From Limnephilus marmoratus (taxonomy: Eukaryota > Arthropoda > Insecta > Trichoptera > Limnephilidae): a stretch of DNA of 64,000 nt. Location of the stretch: contig OU862913.1 of the NCBI GenBank assembly GCA_917880885.1, forward strand, positions 7,192,001-7,256,000, written 5' to 3'. This document shows positions 1 through 10,438 of the stretch, piece after piece. Positions within the stretch are counted from its first letter, which is position 1; each line of letters starts with the position of its first letter. The notes under the pieces were generated by a model. That model was not told the DNA's origin and made no database searches. It was given only the letters and a program-made list of their open reading frames with translations. A program made the position numbers and the translations under genes.

Positions 1-103
1 TGTTCAGACATCTAATATAACCGCTAGCAGGTATCTGTTGAACTGCGAGCGCTTATGTTTTGTGCCGTTCACACGGCGCAGATAAAATATTTCTTCCTAT
101 GGT

Positions 104-229
104 AGGAGAGGGGGTCAGTTGAATTAGCGAGCGGCCACGGAGTGCGCATTCTTTGTACTGAATCTATGAACTTGACATCTGTCACCCACCGGTCTTGGCA
201 GCTCCGTAATTAAAATGACCCCCTCTCCT
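104..229. repeat. inverted repeat with 14 bp perfect arms
   Basis: AGGAGAGGGGGTCA at 104-117 is the exact reverse complement of TGACCCCCTCTCCT at 216-229, with a ~98 base loop. The arms are far more GC-rich than the surroundings. It could be the end of a small element or a structured transcript; nothing further identifies it. Confidence 0.6.
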
Positions 230-609
230 GTTTTCGTCGGAGTGGGGGGCGCTTAACTGTTGGCATATCGCCTCAGGAGCGGTTACGGCGTAAGATGTGC
301 ATTGTCTATGGTTGATGTGCGCATAAAGTGCTCAGGTGTGAACGGTCTGAAGGGATTGTATGGAGAGCGATATGTGGCGTGCTATGATCTTTTGTATTTA
401 TACGCTCAATGTGAACGAGCTCTGACTCATAATTTGTCATAGTAAACAACGGAATGACAGTTTTAGACAGTGTTGCCATTTTATTAAAAGAACAAAAATT
501 TATGATACCTATGTACCTAAAATTAGGAATTAAAAGAATTTAATCGGATTCAACAGTAGAATTATATCTAACAAATTATATTACTATTATCTATTATTTA
601 TTATTTTAT

Positions 610-800
610 TTTATCTATTCCATAAATATAACTAATTTTAAAAAATATATGAAAATGTAACTAATTTAAACAAACTGATTATGTATCTAATTTTATCAAA
701 TCTGAAAATGTAAATAATTTTTAAAAATTGATAATGTAACTAATTTACAAAAAAAAAATCTGGTAATGTAAATAATTTTAATAATATGTAACTTACTTTA
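610..800. repeat. degenerate ~30 bp AT-rich minisatellite
   Basis: About six imperfect units, each carrying the core ATGTAACTAATTT or ATGTAAATAATTT separated by A-rich spacers, run through this interval. Unit length drifts around 28-35 bases. Confidence 0.6.
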
Positions 801-1064
801 ATACATGGCCAAGATCACCCTTAATGGGTGAAAGCCAAATAAATAATTGAAAAAATATATATAATATATACTATTTTAACTCATTTATTTTCTCTGTGCG
901 TTTTAAATTTACTCATAATTGTACTGAATGTCAGTTCGTATGTTCGTAACATTGCAAAACCTACAAAAAATCAGTTTAACAAATCGAATTATACATCACA
1001 AATTTTCAAAGGGTCAAAAAAGTGTAACTGCGACCAGTTGATTGATGTGTAAGTTTTTTCAAAG

Positions 1065-2013
1065 TTGATCACCATTCGTGGGATGCCTCGCTCACGTTCA
1101 AATATAGGCTGTCGTACTCGACACGCAAACGCAGATAAACGTCAGAGAAGATCAAACCGCACTGATCTAGAACGTTTAGACGATAATGAACATGTTCGAG
1201 TTAGAATTATTCAGAGGCGAGCAGAAGAACTGGCGAATCGTCGGGAAGAAAGACTTAAAAGCTTATGAGTAGAAGCGCGAAGAAGACGAGCAGCACGTTC
1301 ATCTCAACAACGTCAAGAAGAAATAGTTCAACGCCGAAGACGAATGCAAGTGCAACTTTTGAATAACCATGCTTTGTACCATTAAATTGCTTTTTCACAC
1401 GAAAAAGATATTCAATACAATACCTCATGTAAATTTGTTCAAATCGGTAAAATGGATAAAGTTTGTCCACACTGCAAAGCGATGAAATTTAAAGGAGAAA
1501 CTCAAGGGATGAGTTGTGCGAGCGGCAAAGTGAAGCTAAATGAAATTGATCAGCCAATAGCATCACTGATAAATTTGTTGCAAGGAATTACTGATGATTC
1601 AAAACATTTCCTCAAAAATATGAGAAAATACAATTCATGTTTTCAGATGACTTCATTTAGCGCTAACGTTATAACAAAAAAATTTACCATAAAGCTGGCT
1701 CTTTGCTTTCTTTTCACAGCAATCAACATAAATTTCTAGAAATATATTTCATGGGAGATCAAAATGATCAGTTGAATGCAAGCTGTTAAATCTCTACTAA
1801 AGTCAAAAGGCAGGTGTTGAATCGTTGCAAAAAATGTTACATGATAACAATAATTTAATTCGAATGTTCAAAAATGCAATTGATCTCATGCCATCAGACA
1901 GCCATAAAATTATCATTAGTGCTGATCAAACACCAGCAAGTGAGCATGTCAGACGATATAATGCGCCAACAATGATTGAGGTGGGTCATGGTCTGACATA
2001 TTTTAAATATTAA
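1065..2013 (+). pseudogene. decayed Helitron transposase, N-terminal Rep-side fragment
   Basis: The reading frames match the Helitron_like_N region that precedes the Rep nuclease of Helitron replicases. An arginine-rich leader (about 1065-1340) is followed by a cysteine motif (MDKVCPHCKAMKF, CPHC), then the family blocks KHFLKNMRKYNSCFQMTSF and MPSDSHKIIISADQTPAS. The frame is broken by stops at 1266-1268 and just before 1386, and shifts twice between about 1690 and 1830. The block YHKAGSL is visible only in a different frame near 1690. No Rep HUH motif or helicase domain follows, so this is a truncated relic. The family call is fairly secure; the exact ends are not. Confidence 0.8.
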
Positions 2014-2560
2014 TTTCACTAGGTATGTATCGTATAATAATTAGAAATTAAAATAAAACTAAAAAAAAATTTTGGAACACATATTTATTCGTATCTAAAC
2101 TTATTTCTTAAAACAAAGGTGCAGACGTGAGCACATACCTGTCAGTAAAGTTATAATAATCTCTGGGTTTTGTAATAATCACTTTATTTATTTATTTATT
2201 TATAATACAAAAGAAAGTACAAATAACAAATTAGGCAGCCTTGTCTGTCCAACTAGGAAAGTTTCACGTTCCAGGATAAACAAATTGACAGGTTTAGTTC
2301 ATATTATTCTAATAAATGTACATAATTACATAACAAAAAAAAAAAAAAGAAAAGTAAGTAGGTACATAAAGATTTACAACATAAAGAGTTATTGCTATTA
2401 TAAACAATATTATAAAGATATGAAGTTATGTTAGGTTATGTGTTTGAAGTGTGAACCTATAGATAATACATAGTACATTTATATGAGAAACTATATGAAA
2501 TTTTACAAAATCGGATAGAATTTGTGTATGTAGTAATATATATATATATATATATATATA
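2014..2560. other. AT-rich intergenic DNA ending in a TA microsatellite
   Basis: No gene is seen. A TTTATTTATTTA-type tract lies at about 2184-2205, an A-run at about 2335-2350, and a (TA)n tract at about 2537-2560 that abuts the inverted repeat starting at 2561. Confidence 0.6.
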
Positions 2561-3239
2561 CATCCCGCTATCATTGCTGCGTCTTCTAATGGTCCACTTT
2601 CATTCAATCCTGCGTCCGACCGTCATTCTGCGTCCGGTATACGGACGCAGGATTGAACACATGTAATTTCAAGTTTTCCCCACTCCTCTACCCTCATACA
2701 GTCCAAAACCGAAAATAAGCCAGACGCGGTATTGGTACCTAAATCAACTGAAATATGCTATTTTAGTTCAGGGCTTTGTCACGCGAGCGGCGAGCCGCGG
2801 CGCTGCAGTAGACGAGCGTATATTTTTAGCAAAATATACGTTTCATTGACTAGCGTATCGCAACTCCTACATTTGGCAACATCGCTTTTTAATAGCGTTT
2901 CTTCTGATACAGATCAATTATAGTAAAAACATCGCACATTGCAATTAAGATAAGAAAAAACAAGATTTCATTCGAATTCAGCTTGTCATTATGTTATTAT
3001 TGTACAGCAAATATTTTCGCAACTTTATTTTTTTATATGATCATTTTTAAACAAATATTGGTTATTTTCTTATCCACAATTATAAATTCCTACATTGCTT
3101 AATCGTGTGCCACGCCACTCTATTATTATTAAACAAGATAAAACCAATGCGCTTAACATATTAGTAACTTGAAAACCTACTACAAAAAAAACAATTTTCT
3201 CTTCAATTTATGACTGATTTGAAATTAAAAAATATATGT

Positions 3240-3660
3240 GAGATACTTTGAGATTCACGGAGAATACAAGACTGATGAGTGTAATGAGATAAGAATAGGA
3301 CTCTTAGATGGTTTGGGCATGTAAAGCCAATTATCTAAAGAAAGGTTGTAAGAAGAATATATGACGTGAACTTGAATGGTAGAAAAAGTCAGGGATGCCC
3401 GAGAAAGACATGGCATGATTAAGTAAACCGAATTCTCGAAAGACAGAAGAAAGGAGCGATGTATGGATGTGAATGAGGTAAAGAGTGTATGCACAGACCG
3501 AGTTGTTTGGCGGTCCTCTCTACGAACCCCTGCAAGGAAACAGCGGGATGGTTAGTTATAGTTATAGTTATTGTGAGATACTGTTTATTTATTATTAAAG
3601 GCATGTTATTTTATGTGTTTACACAGTTTTATGCTTTCGATTTTCCTTTTAAGAGATTAA
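3240..3660 (+). pseudogene. 3' end of a LINE (RTE/CR1-like endonuclease-RT family), C-terminus and tail
   Basis: Across shifting frames the conceptual translation carries the C-terminal signature of a common insect LINE family: a WFGHV-like block, then RKSQGCPRKTWHD-type, then a tail reading like C..DR..W.SVLS. The region from about 3495 (cagaccgagttgtttggcggtcc in pieces) is shared with 6620-6660 and, inverted, with 21000-21040. Stops and frameshifts are frequent, so it is a dead 5'-truncated copy. Confidence 0.65.
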
Positions 3661-3666
3661 ACATAT

Positions 3667-3698
3667 ATTTTCCTCCCAGGAGGCCCTGGGAGGAAAAT
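3667..3698. repeat. perfect 14 bp hairpin with 4-base loop
   Basis: ATTTTCCTCCCAGG (3667-3680) and CCTGGGAGGAAAAT (3685-3698) are exact reverse complements around AGGC. It sits just after the LINE tail and just before the dispersed repeat at 3760. Confidence 0.8.
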
Positions 3699-3759
3699 AA
3701 TTCCCCTCAGGATCTATGTCATCTTTGGGTATGCTGTGTGGTGGGTCATTTTTAGGAGA

Positions 3760-4130
3760 AGAAGGAGTGGAAGTTTTGGGAAGGAAAATGGTATTGGGGG
3801 TGGGTAGGAATCTGGGGGTCAACGTGTCCAGGAGTAACAGTCAAGGAGGCTCTCTCAACCGATCTTTCCCGACTTGGCCTGCCATGCTGCTGGTAGGCAG
3901 ACACATCCGCTACCAAGACCCGGACAAATCTCACCCCATTTACCCGGGAACCCCTGCTAAGTCACCAAACGTAGCGAACTACTTGGGATGACCTATGGCA
4001 GAGGTGTTGGTTATCCTATAAATGGTTCCTGCGGCGGTTGTACCCACACCCTCCTCCCAAATTGAATTAATTTTAATATAATATTCGCAAAAGACGTAAT
4101 ATTTCTATCGATAATCATGTTGCAGTAATA
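3760..4130 (+). repeat. dispersed repeat (shared with 7130-7330 and 62985-63195)
   Basis: The stretch with CTGGTAGGCAGACACATCCGC, CCAAGACCCGGACAAA, ACCCCTGCTAAGTCA and AGGTGTTGGTTATCC recurs in diverged form in the two other places. In this copy and the last one it follows closely on a LINE tail, which suggests it is part of, or was carried with, the same element. Confidence 0.6.
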
Positions 4131-4485
4131 ATTACCCAATCTGCCAAAGCTGCAAGTAATTTGAAAACTATGACTTTTCTTCTTACTCGCAAAACGTGTT
4201 GAAATTCATTGTTAGATTAACATTTAAAAATCAAGACAAGTGATGCTGTATTCCGGATTATTTCTAATAATAGAAATAGTATTTTTCCAAGTTCTCCTAC
4301 TAAACTGAAAACGTTCAGGTGAACTTCATAGACTAATCGAGAAAAACTACTAAGAATTGGCTATTGGCGATTTTAACCAACTGATAAATATTAGTACATT
4401 TTTTAACGTGAAGTGTATAATCATAGAGAAAAGACCCGGTTCCATTTAATTTAGACGTGCAAGAAAACCCAAGGACAGGAAATAA

Positions 4486-4580
4486 CGACCTCCGTGGTCG
4501 AGGGCAAAGCTCTCTATTAGCAATCCGGAGGTCTCGGATTCAAATCGCGGCGTGCGCTCATAAAAATTTATTTGATTAAT
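4486..4580 (+). mobile_element. tRNA-derived SINE (family B)
   Basis: The head has an A-box-like TGGTCGAGGGC and a B-box-like GGATTCAAATC (4536-4546) at about tRNA spacing. An AT-rich tail follows. A related copy on the other strand lies at 5411-5500, sharing CCGTGGTCGAGG and the GGAGGTC..GG(A/G)TTCAAATC core. Confidence 0.65.
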
Positions 4581-4689
4581 ACGTGTATTATTACAAAATT
4601 TATTAATTAAAAATAATTGTAGTAGTAGCTATATTTGTGACTCCTTCTAGAGAAGATGATAATTTCAGTTTCGTCCTGGTGTAAGACCA

Positions 4690-4815
4690 CCATTCAACAA
4701 ATGGAGCCAGTGAGTCTATGGCATCCCCAATTGGGGTACCCATGTTGCGGTATTGAAGGTAGTGGGACGAGAAGGAGATGGGAATGAGGTAGGTGGGGAA
4801 GAACCTGGTTATATA
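4690..4815 (-). repeat. SINE-like repeat, same family as the insertion in Gypsy-2 gag
   Basis: GGCATCCCCAATTGGGGTA and the preceding GGAGCCAGTGAG, followed by a purine-rich GAAGGTAGTGGG..GGTGGGGAAGA block, match 45572-45665. In that second copy the reverse-strand sequence ends in poly-A, which gives the orientation. Confidence 0.6.
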
Positions 4816-4904
4816 AATCTGGTCACCAAACACGGCTAAAGCCATTTCAAGCAACGTTTCAATTCTGAATGGTGGCCTTACACCGGGGATTTCAATTCTA
4901 TTTC

Positions 4905-5086
4905 CTTTTTTATTTTTTTTTTAAAGAAAGACAAACATTCCCGGGCTATGAATAACCCAACAATGTTTGAAAATCTCCTACTACCACCACACTAAGCAGA
5001 AAATGTTGCTTGTATCGTGATGGAGGACTTACTCAGCCGAGGAATCGAACAAGCGTCCCCCGGTTGCGTCTCTCAGTCACTGACCG
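4905..5086 (-). mobile_element. tRNA-derived SINE (family A)
   Basis: Read on the minus strand it begins CGGTCAGTGACTGAG (A-box region), has a GTTCGATTCCTCGG B-box, a conserved body with GTGGTGGTAGTAGGAGATT and an A-rich end. Copies lie at 6884-7077 and 25195-25398, all on the minus strand. It separates two partial copies of a ~35 base sequence containing TTCAATTCTGAATGGTG. Confidence 0.8.
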
Positions 5087-5184
5087 TTCAATTCTGAATG
5101 GTGATCTTACGCCAGGGCGATTCTGAGAGTATCTTACACTTTGAAACGTGCCGCAAATATACCTTATTTTATTTTAAGTGATTA

Positions 5185-5353
5185 GGGAACGTACCCAAAC
5201 TACGTGACCAACTTTTTGCAATTTTTAACCCCCCCCCCTCCCCCCCCCCCCGGTGACCAAAATCCTAAGGAACCCGCCGCTCATTTGTATGGAGCGTGAC
5301 CTTTTGAAGACCCCCCCCCCCCTAAAAGTGTCACGTAGTATGGGTACGTTCCC
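5185..5353. mobile_element. PIF/Harbinger-like MITE with TTA target duplication
   Basis: GGGAACGTACCCAAACTACG at the left end is matched by the inverse of TACTACGTGAC-type bases at the right (GGGTACGTTCCC at 5342-5353), giving terminal inverted repeats of about 24 bp with one mismatch. TTA flanks both sides (5182-5184 and 5354-5356). The 169 bp interior holds long C tracts and no reading frame. Confidence 0.85.
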
Positions 5354-5410
5354 TTAAATTGCGAAATAATACAGATTAATCAAATAAAAAAAACTGCGTG
5401 GAGCTATGTA

Positions 5411-5500
5411 AAAATAAATATTCGCTCAGTTTGCGATTTGAACCCGTGACCTCCTGATTGCAATTCGAGAGCCTTACACCTCGACCACGGATACCGACAA
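5411..5500 (-). mobile_element. tRNA-derived SINE (family B), inverted copy
   Basis: The reverse complement contains CCGTGGTCGAGG, GGCTCTCGAATTGCAATC and the B box GGGTTCAAATC (complement of 5435-5445), followed by an AT-rich tail. It matches the family of 4486-4580. Confidence 0.65.
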
Positions 5501-5525
5501 GGTAGAACACGATGAATTTCACAGC

Positions 5526-5752
5526 AGGGTACCTGGCATGGTCGATTGACATAGGTTTTATCGAAAATATCGGTAACTTGTCATCGCTCCTGAGCACGAC
5601 TGCAGGCCGCTAACGAACAAATGAAAGTTCACAACGACTAACGGTTCCTAATTTATTTGACTTTAACTGTTATTTGTTCGTTAGCGGTCTGCAGTCGTGC
5701 TTTTTTACATTTTCGATAAAACCTATGTCGATCGACCATGCTAGGTACCCAG
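5526..5752. repeat. long foldback (~90 bp arms)
   Basis: 5526-5623 and 5671-5752 are inverted copies (shared blocks GGTCGATTGACATAGGTTTT, GCACGACTGCAG, CCGCTAACGAACAAAT) with one ~20 base indel and a ~47 base loop. No open frame or clean target duplication is visible. It is probably a foldback-type element. Confidence 0.7.
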
Positions 5753-6596
5753 GTGCGGTTGATGTCCTCGATAAGTAGGTATCCGCTGTCGTTGAGAGAT
5801 ACTGTACTGCTGTCAAAAATGTCGATTAAAATCGTTATCTTTTTAATGGCATGAACCGTCCATTAAAGTAATCGGCAATACTCCAGAAGACAAAATTAAT
5901 GAATGAATCTCTTGTTACTTAACGGGTCTCCTAATCCATTATCGAGTTCTAGGAACCACATTTCAAGTGTTTGGATGTGATGTATTTGTTTATAATATTT
6001 ATATTACAAACAAATTTTTCATTATTAGGTCAAGTTCGTGAACCAGTACACTAAGTGTACACCGTACAATTCTTGATGGTACATCCCATGCAATGTTGAA
6101 GTAATAATTAACCTTTTTAATTATCATCTGATATCAATGTTTTTCAATCCTCTGTTGTTTAGAATTCATTCTTCAGAACTGGCATAAATAGACTGGCTAC
6201 AATCAGACACTCAAAAGTTAGCACGTAAGGAGCCGCAACCGGGCTCAAAAAGAAGAAGATGGAGAAATATGAAATTACGAGTGCTAGAGGAGCGCGCTTG
6301 TATTTAAAGCGACGAAGTCGATGCAAAAATTGTGAAAATGTTTAATAAAACACGACTCGTTTAAAATAGAGCAAAAATCTCGTGGGGGTTGTCTTAAACA
6401 GCATTTAAAAAAACACTGTGATTTTTTCATACATATAACTTGTAAAATAACTGAAACAAATGTGTTTATAATAATTTTTGGAGCATACTTTCCGATTCTT
6501 TTCCATGGAGGGAATTTTATATACTTTGTTTTTCGGCATGGGGAATGTCTAGATATTATCTTCAAGAAAAACATATATTTTTTAAAGAGCTTTAAA

Positions 6597-6790
6597 ACTT
6601 AACGTGATTGAGGCAAGGAGTGTGTGCCAAGATCGAGTTCTTTGGCGGTCCTCTCTGCAAAGAACAGTGTCATTGTTAGATTAGTATTAGATTTAGTTAT
6701 TAACTTATTATCCGAAGTCATATTATATTAATTGTTTGGACAGTTTTATGCTTTCGCTTTTCTATTTTCCCCTTTTCCTTTTACAAGGAT
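6597..6790 (+). repeat. LINE 3' tail, second copy
   Basis: The block GAGGCAAGGAGTGTGTGCCA..GTTCTTTGGCGGTCCTCTCT and the following TTATGCTTTCG tail match 3470-3660. It is a short 5'-truncated copy. Confidence 0.65.
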
Positions 6791-6883
6791 TTATCATACA
6801 ATTTAGTTGTTAAAAACCTAAGCCCCTAAAACCCCTAAAATTGTTTCTCCCGTGAACGAAAATGCATCGTCAAGTATGATAAG

Positions 6884-7077
6884 AATTTTTTTTTTAAAGA
6901 AAGACAAACATTCCCGGGTTAACGAATAACCTGACAATATCTGAAAATCTCCCACTACCACCATAGTAAGCCGAAAATGTTGCTTGAGTCGCATGGAGGA
7001 CTTAGTCAACCGAGGAATCGAACACGAAGCGCCTGGGTGGGACCCAAACGCGTAGCCCACTCAACCACTGACCGGTC
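6884..7077 (-). mobile_element. tRNA-derived SINE (family A), best-preserved copy
   Basis: On the minus strand it opens GACCGGTCAGTGGTTGAG, has GTGTTCGATTCCTCGG as B box, and ends with CTTTCTTT plus an A run. The body matches the other two copies closely. Confidence 0.85.
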
Positions 7078-7129
7078 TATAATTCAAAATAATAATATAT
7101 ATAATTAGTGACCGACCGAAGGTTCGGTT

Positions 7130-7550
7130 TCGGTTTCGGCAAGTTTCGGCAAGAGTACGGCTGGAGAATCAAAGGAACTCCCTCAACCATTCTGTCCCGA
7201 ACCGGCCTTCTATGCAGCTGGTGGGCAGACGCATCCGCTGCCAAGACCCAGACAAACCTCACCACATGAGCATAACATATTATAGGGCACATAATATTTC
7301 TACTGATAATCGTGTTGTAGTAATAATAAGCCACTTATATCTAGAGTGCATTCTTTAAAATTAACACGAAAAAACTGTTTTTGATGAGAAAATAATACAG
7401 GATTCCACTGCACTGATATAGTCATAATATGGTAATCACTGTCGTAATCAAAATGGAGAGAAGAGGAAGCATAGGAAGATCCCAGCAATATACATCTAGT
7501 TACTAAAAATAACAAATAAAACACTTCAAGCAACGTTTTAATTCGGAATG
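7130..7550 (+). repeat. dispersed repeat, second copy of the 3760-4860 sequence
   Basis: Blocks GCTGGTGGGCAGACGCATCC, CCAAGACCCAGACAAACC, ATAATATTTCTACTGATAAT and TTCAAGCAACGTTTTAATTC match 3890-3930, 4090-4120 and 4845-4870 in the same order. The spacing differs because the first copy received a SINE. Confidence 0.6.
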
Positions 7551-8030
7551 ATAAGTCTCAAAAAAATCTCATACCAATTTAATAAATTTTACGTGGGCAT
7601 TACCGCCGGGTTGATTAGATTCCGCGACGTATGGGCCAGTCATCTTGGCGCCTTCATATTCTATAAATACCTATACAGTCGTCAAACCAAAAACTTGAAC
7701 AAATAAGCGGCAACGTCGCAAGACCTCGGTTTGTCGTTAACATGAAAATGAATATATAATTGGACGCTATATTGTGGACCAAATTAACGAAAATATACGC
7801 AGGATGCACCACTGCATTGAATATGAAAGGAGTTCAGATTGGTGGAACAGTAAAGGGCGTTTTTATCGTTTTGTATATTTTTAAATTAATGTTTTTCAAA
7901 AATTTAAATACCTAACTACAATCAAACACTGAAAAGATAGTATATACTTTAGTTAGAACTATGTAAAATCAAGTCCTTCAGATAGACGCAGTAATGTCGA
8001 TCTGATGAAAGGACGCAGAAATGATAGCGG

Positions 8031-8074
<44 letters not shown>

Positions 8075-8078
<4 letters not shown>

Positions 8079-9138
8079 AATTATTTATGCGTTAGAACTA
8101 CAATGCGTAATAAATTATGTGCAAACAAAGTGATGTTTTCAGCAGGCCGCACCAAAAGTGCTCGCGGGCCGTATCAAAAGGCTTCGCAGGCCGCAGGTTC
8201 CCAACCTCGGTTGTGGTGGATATTAACGAACTACTCAGAAAGCGACTCATTGTTTGAGATACTACTTTAGAATTGTAAAGGGTTAGCAGCTGGAAACGAT
8301 GTTTGTCTTTGGAAAACCGGTATCCTCCAGCTAAACTCTTTGAGATGGTTTTTAAGAGATTTTAAATCCTATGTTTAAAGTCTGATCGCTTGCATTTACA
8401 GGTTAAAGTATCAACCGACTGTCGGAATCGTATGTTCACTTGTATCTCTAATAGTTAGCTATACTACTCGTATTATACAACACTCAATTATCTCGAACCT
8501 AAAAGGCCAGAGAAAAGATTCTAGAATTGTCTATGATTTTATTATTGTCTATGTATAACCTATAAATATTGTTGACACGTGCTTTTTTCACTTTCAAAAT
8601 GTCATCTTGTTTCCAAAATGTGTTTAATCCATGCAGTTAGTTATTGTTCCACGCTTGTGATGGTTATTGGTAAGTACTAATGCTTATATTCAGTTTAAGC
8701 ACCGGCGTTTATTTTATTTTGATTTATGAACATTGTTTTCTTTTACCCACCTCACTACTCACTAGACAAAGTCTATTATAATATTAATCACGCTCTTCAA
8801 TTTGGTAGCGGCCTTTATCCAAAATCAAACTGAACTACCAATGTTTTTTAAATTGGGTAAGGCTTAAATTACGCCAATCGATTCACTAGGTAATCCATTT
8901 GGTGTTTTGTTAAAGGAAAATTTAAATTGTTAATCAGACGTCTACCTTTTTCAATATAAGTGTTTCGATAGCATTTAAAACATGCATAACCAATATTCGG
9001 CTAGAAACGATATTGCTTACCCTATAAAAGGTTTACGTTTACATGTTTAACTTTCGATATGGATATACAGAGTTAACCAATGATTGATTACGATTCTCTC
9101 AATCGATTTTAAATGTCAACTCCAAGGTCGAGGTAGTA
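8075..9138. other. intergenic DNA with a possible hAT-type end
   Basis: At about 8130-8215 the bases GCTCGCGGGCCG, GGCTTCGCAGGCCGCAGG and TTCCCAACCT resemble the end of a widespread hAT-type non-autonomous element. I see no partner end and no gene in the rest of the stretch. Confidence 0.4.
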
Positions 9139-9146
9139 ACAATAAG

Positions 9147-9730
9147 CGGTAAAATGCAGATCCGGGCACAGTTTGGAAATTTAATAAAAAGGCACTTTCT
9201 AGATGAGAAAAGTGTGGAGAAGATGAATAAAAAATAAATTAAGGCGCGCTCGGCAAAATTGAGGGAGATACAACCGTTCAAAGTATTTAAAAATTCACTT
9301 CGCGAACTGATATTGACAGTTCGTTGTTCGTTCGCCATGTTTTCACTGCTTGGGTATGTTGGATCCCAGTCCTATAATACAGAATTAATAGTACGCCAGA
9401 ATCACAAACCATGTTACACAAACCTAGCGTAGCCGATAAACCACTCGAAAACTGGGATGTTTTTCTTGCCTTGACGCGAGCAGGCGTTATAAAGGGGCAC
9501 TTTTTTGTATCACAAACCATGTTTAGCGTATTAGGTTATAAAAAAATGGCGGGTGGACTGTCAATATCAGTTTGTGAAGTGAAATTTTAAATACTTTGAA
9601 CGGTTGTATCTCCCTCAATTTTGCCGAGCGCGCCTTAATTTTTGTTTTATTCAGTTTTTCCACACTTTTCTCATCTAGAAAGTGCCTTTTTATTTAATTT
9701 CCAGACATTGCCGGGATCTGTATTCCTCCC
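9147..9730. mobile_element. 584 bp foldback MITE with 8 bp target duplication
   Basis: About 190 bp at each end are inverted copies of each other (9147-9337 against 9545-9730; shared blocks include AAAGGCACTTTCTAGATGAG and GGCGCGCTCGGCAAAATTGA). ACAATAAG occurs directly outside both ends (9139-9146 and 9731-9738). The ~205 bp centre has no coding frame. The 8 bp duplication suggests a hAT- or P-type transposase acting in trans. Confidence 0.85.
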
Positions 9731-9738
9731 ACAATAAG

Positions 9739-9865
9739 TATATCCTTATTTTACAAATATGCGTTATGCGTACGATAAACATTGTGTTAACAGAATATTC
9801 CAACCAAACAAAATATTCAAAGGTCACTCAAATTAGAGTTCTGTTAAAACAATATTCTATTTCAG
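9739..9865. other. sequence upstream of the pseudo-exon
   Basis: AT-rich DNA loosely similar to 20280-20353, the stretch upstream of the intact zinc-finger first coding exon. It ends with a polypyrimidine-CAG acceptor (TTTCAG at 9860-9865). Confidence 0.4.
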
Positions 9866-9965
9866 GTAACTATATTTGTTTGGGCGTTAAACAATCACTT
9901 GCCGCTACCACAGTAGTGCCATGGATCTAAAAAATCCATAAACTCTTTCTCTCAAGGTGGAACCA
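9866..9965 (+). pseudogene. broken copy of the zinc-finger gene's first coding exon
   Basis: CTTGCCGCTACCACAG, then GCC ATG GAT CTA (ATG at 9921), matches 20380-20413 of the intact gene, including the acceptor-like TTTCAG before it. Here the frame runs M-D-L-K-N-P and stops (TAA 9939-9941). Downstream similarity to the acidic module (TCAAGGTGGAACCA against TCAAAACGGAACCA) continues with indels. This is a dead paralogous first exon. Confidence 0.75.
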
Positions 9966-10269
9966 TGGACACAATTTTATTTTTCAAAAAATTATTAACA
10001 ATCCAAATTATTTTACTAATGAATTTTGAAATTTAATCATAATTGTTTCAAAATTACCAGAGTGAGATAGCAACAGTCTACGGTTAATGGTACTGACAGG
10101 CACGTTCATTAGTAGCATGCTCTCTTACTACTAATAAGCTAATGCTACCTTGTAGCATACTCATTTATGAGCAAGTGTGTTAGTACCTACCATAATATAA
10201 CGATTGTATCTACTGGAACTTTCTTCTTATTTTCCCAGAAATTTGACAATGCTGACGTCAGTCATAGTA
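9966..10269. other. intergenic, no feature seen
   Basis: About 300 bases of AT-rich DNA without a recognisable frame or repeat, up to the Copia target duplication. Confidence 0.5.
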
Positions 10270-10274
10270 ATATC

Positions 10275-10432
10275 TGTTAGTTTGTAATTAAATAGACTCA
10301 ATTATTAAGGTGCAGACGTATTTTATTGTCAGGTAAACAAAACACTAGTTGACTCAATTTCAAACAGAAGAAAAATAACAAAAGAAGATTATTCCGGAAC
10401 TATCAGTGTTGCCAGCATCAAATATTCCAACA
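10275..10432 (-). repeat. Copia 3' LTR with adjacent PPT
   Basis: 158 bp direct repeat of 14801-14957. On the minus strand the bases just before it read AGGGAGGG (complement of 10433-10440), a polypurine tract directly abutting the LTR. Confidence 0.9.
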
Positions 10433-10438
10433 CCCTCC

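Larger units (their letters stand above)
1..1064. other. AT-rich non-coding stretch
   Basis: I see no gene here. The first ~450 bases are of mixed composition and contain a 14 bp inverted repeat; from ~450 on the DNA is very AT-rich and holds a degenerate ~30 bp minisatellite. Short open frames are present but show no recognisable domain. Confidence 0.6.
2561..8034. mobile_element. candidate 5.5 kb element with ~23 bp terminal inverted repeats inside TA tracts
   Basis: CATCCCGCTATCATTGCTGC at the left (2561-2580) is mirrored at the right end (8012-8034) by a sequence whose reverse complement begins CATCCCGCTATCATTTCTGC. Both ends abut (TA)n tracts at 2537-2560 and 8035-8074. The motif TGCGTC recurs just inside both ends (four times on the left counting one in reverse, at least twice on the right), like subterminal transposase sites. 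Within the left end, 2603-2618 and 2642-2657 form a 16 bp perfect hairpin. No transposase is visible between the ends; the interior holds other repeats. It could be one non-autonomous element with later insertions or two solo copies of a small element in opposite orientation. Confidence 0.45.
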
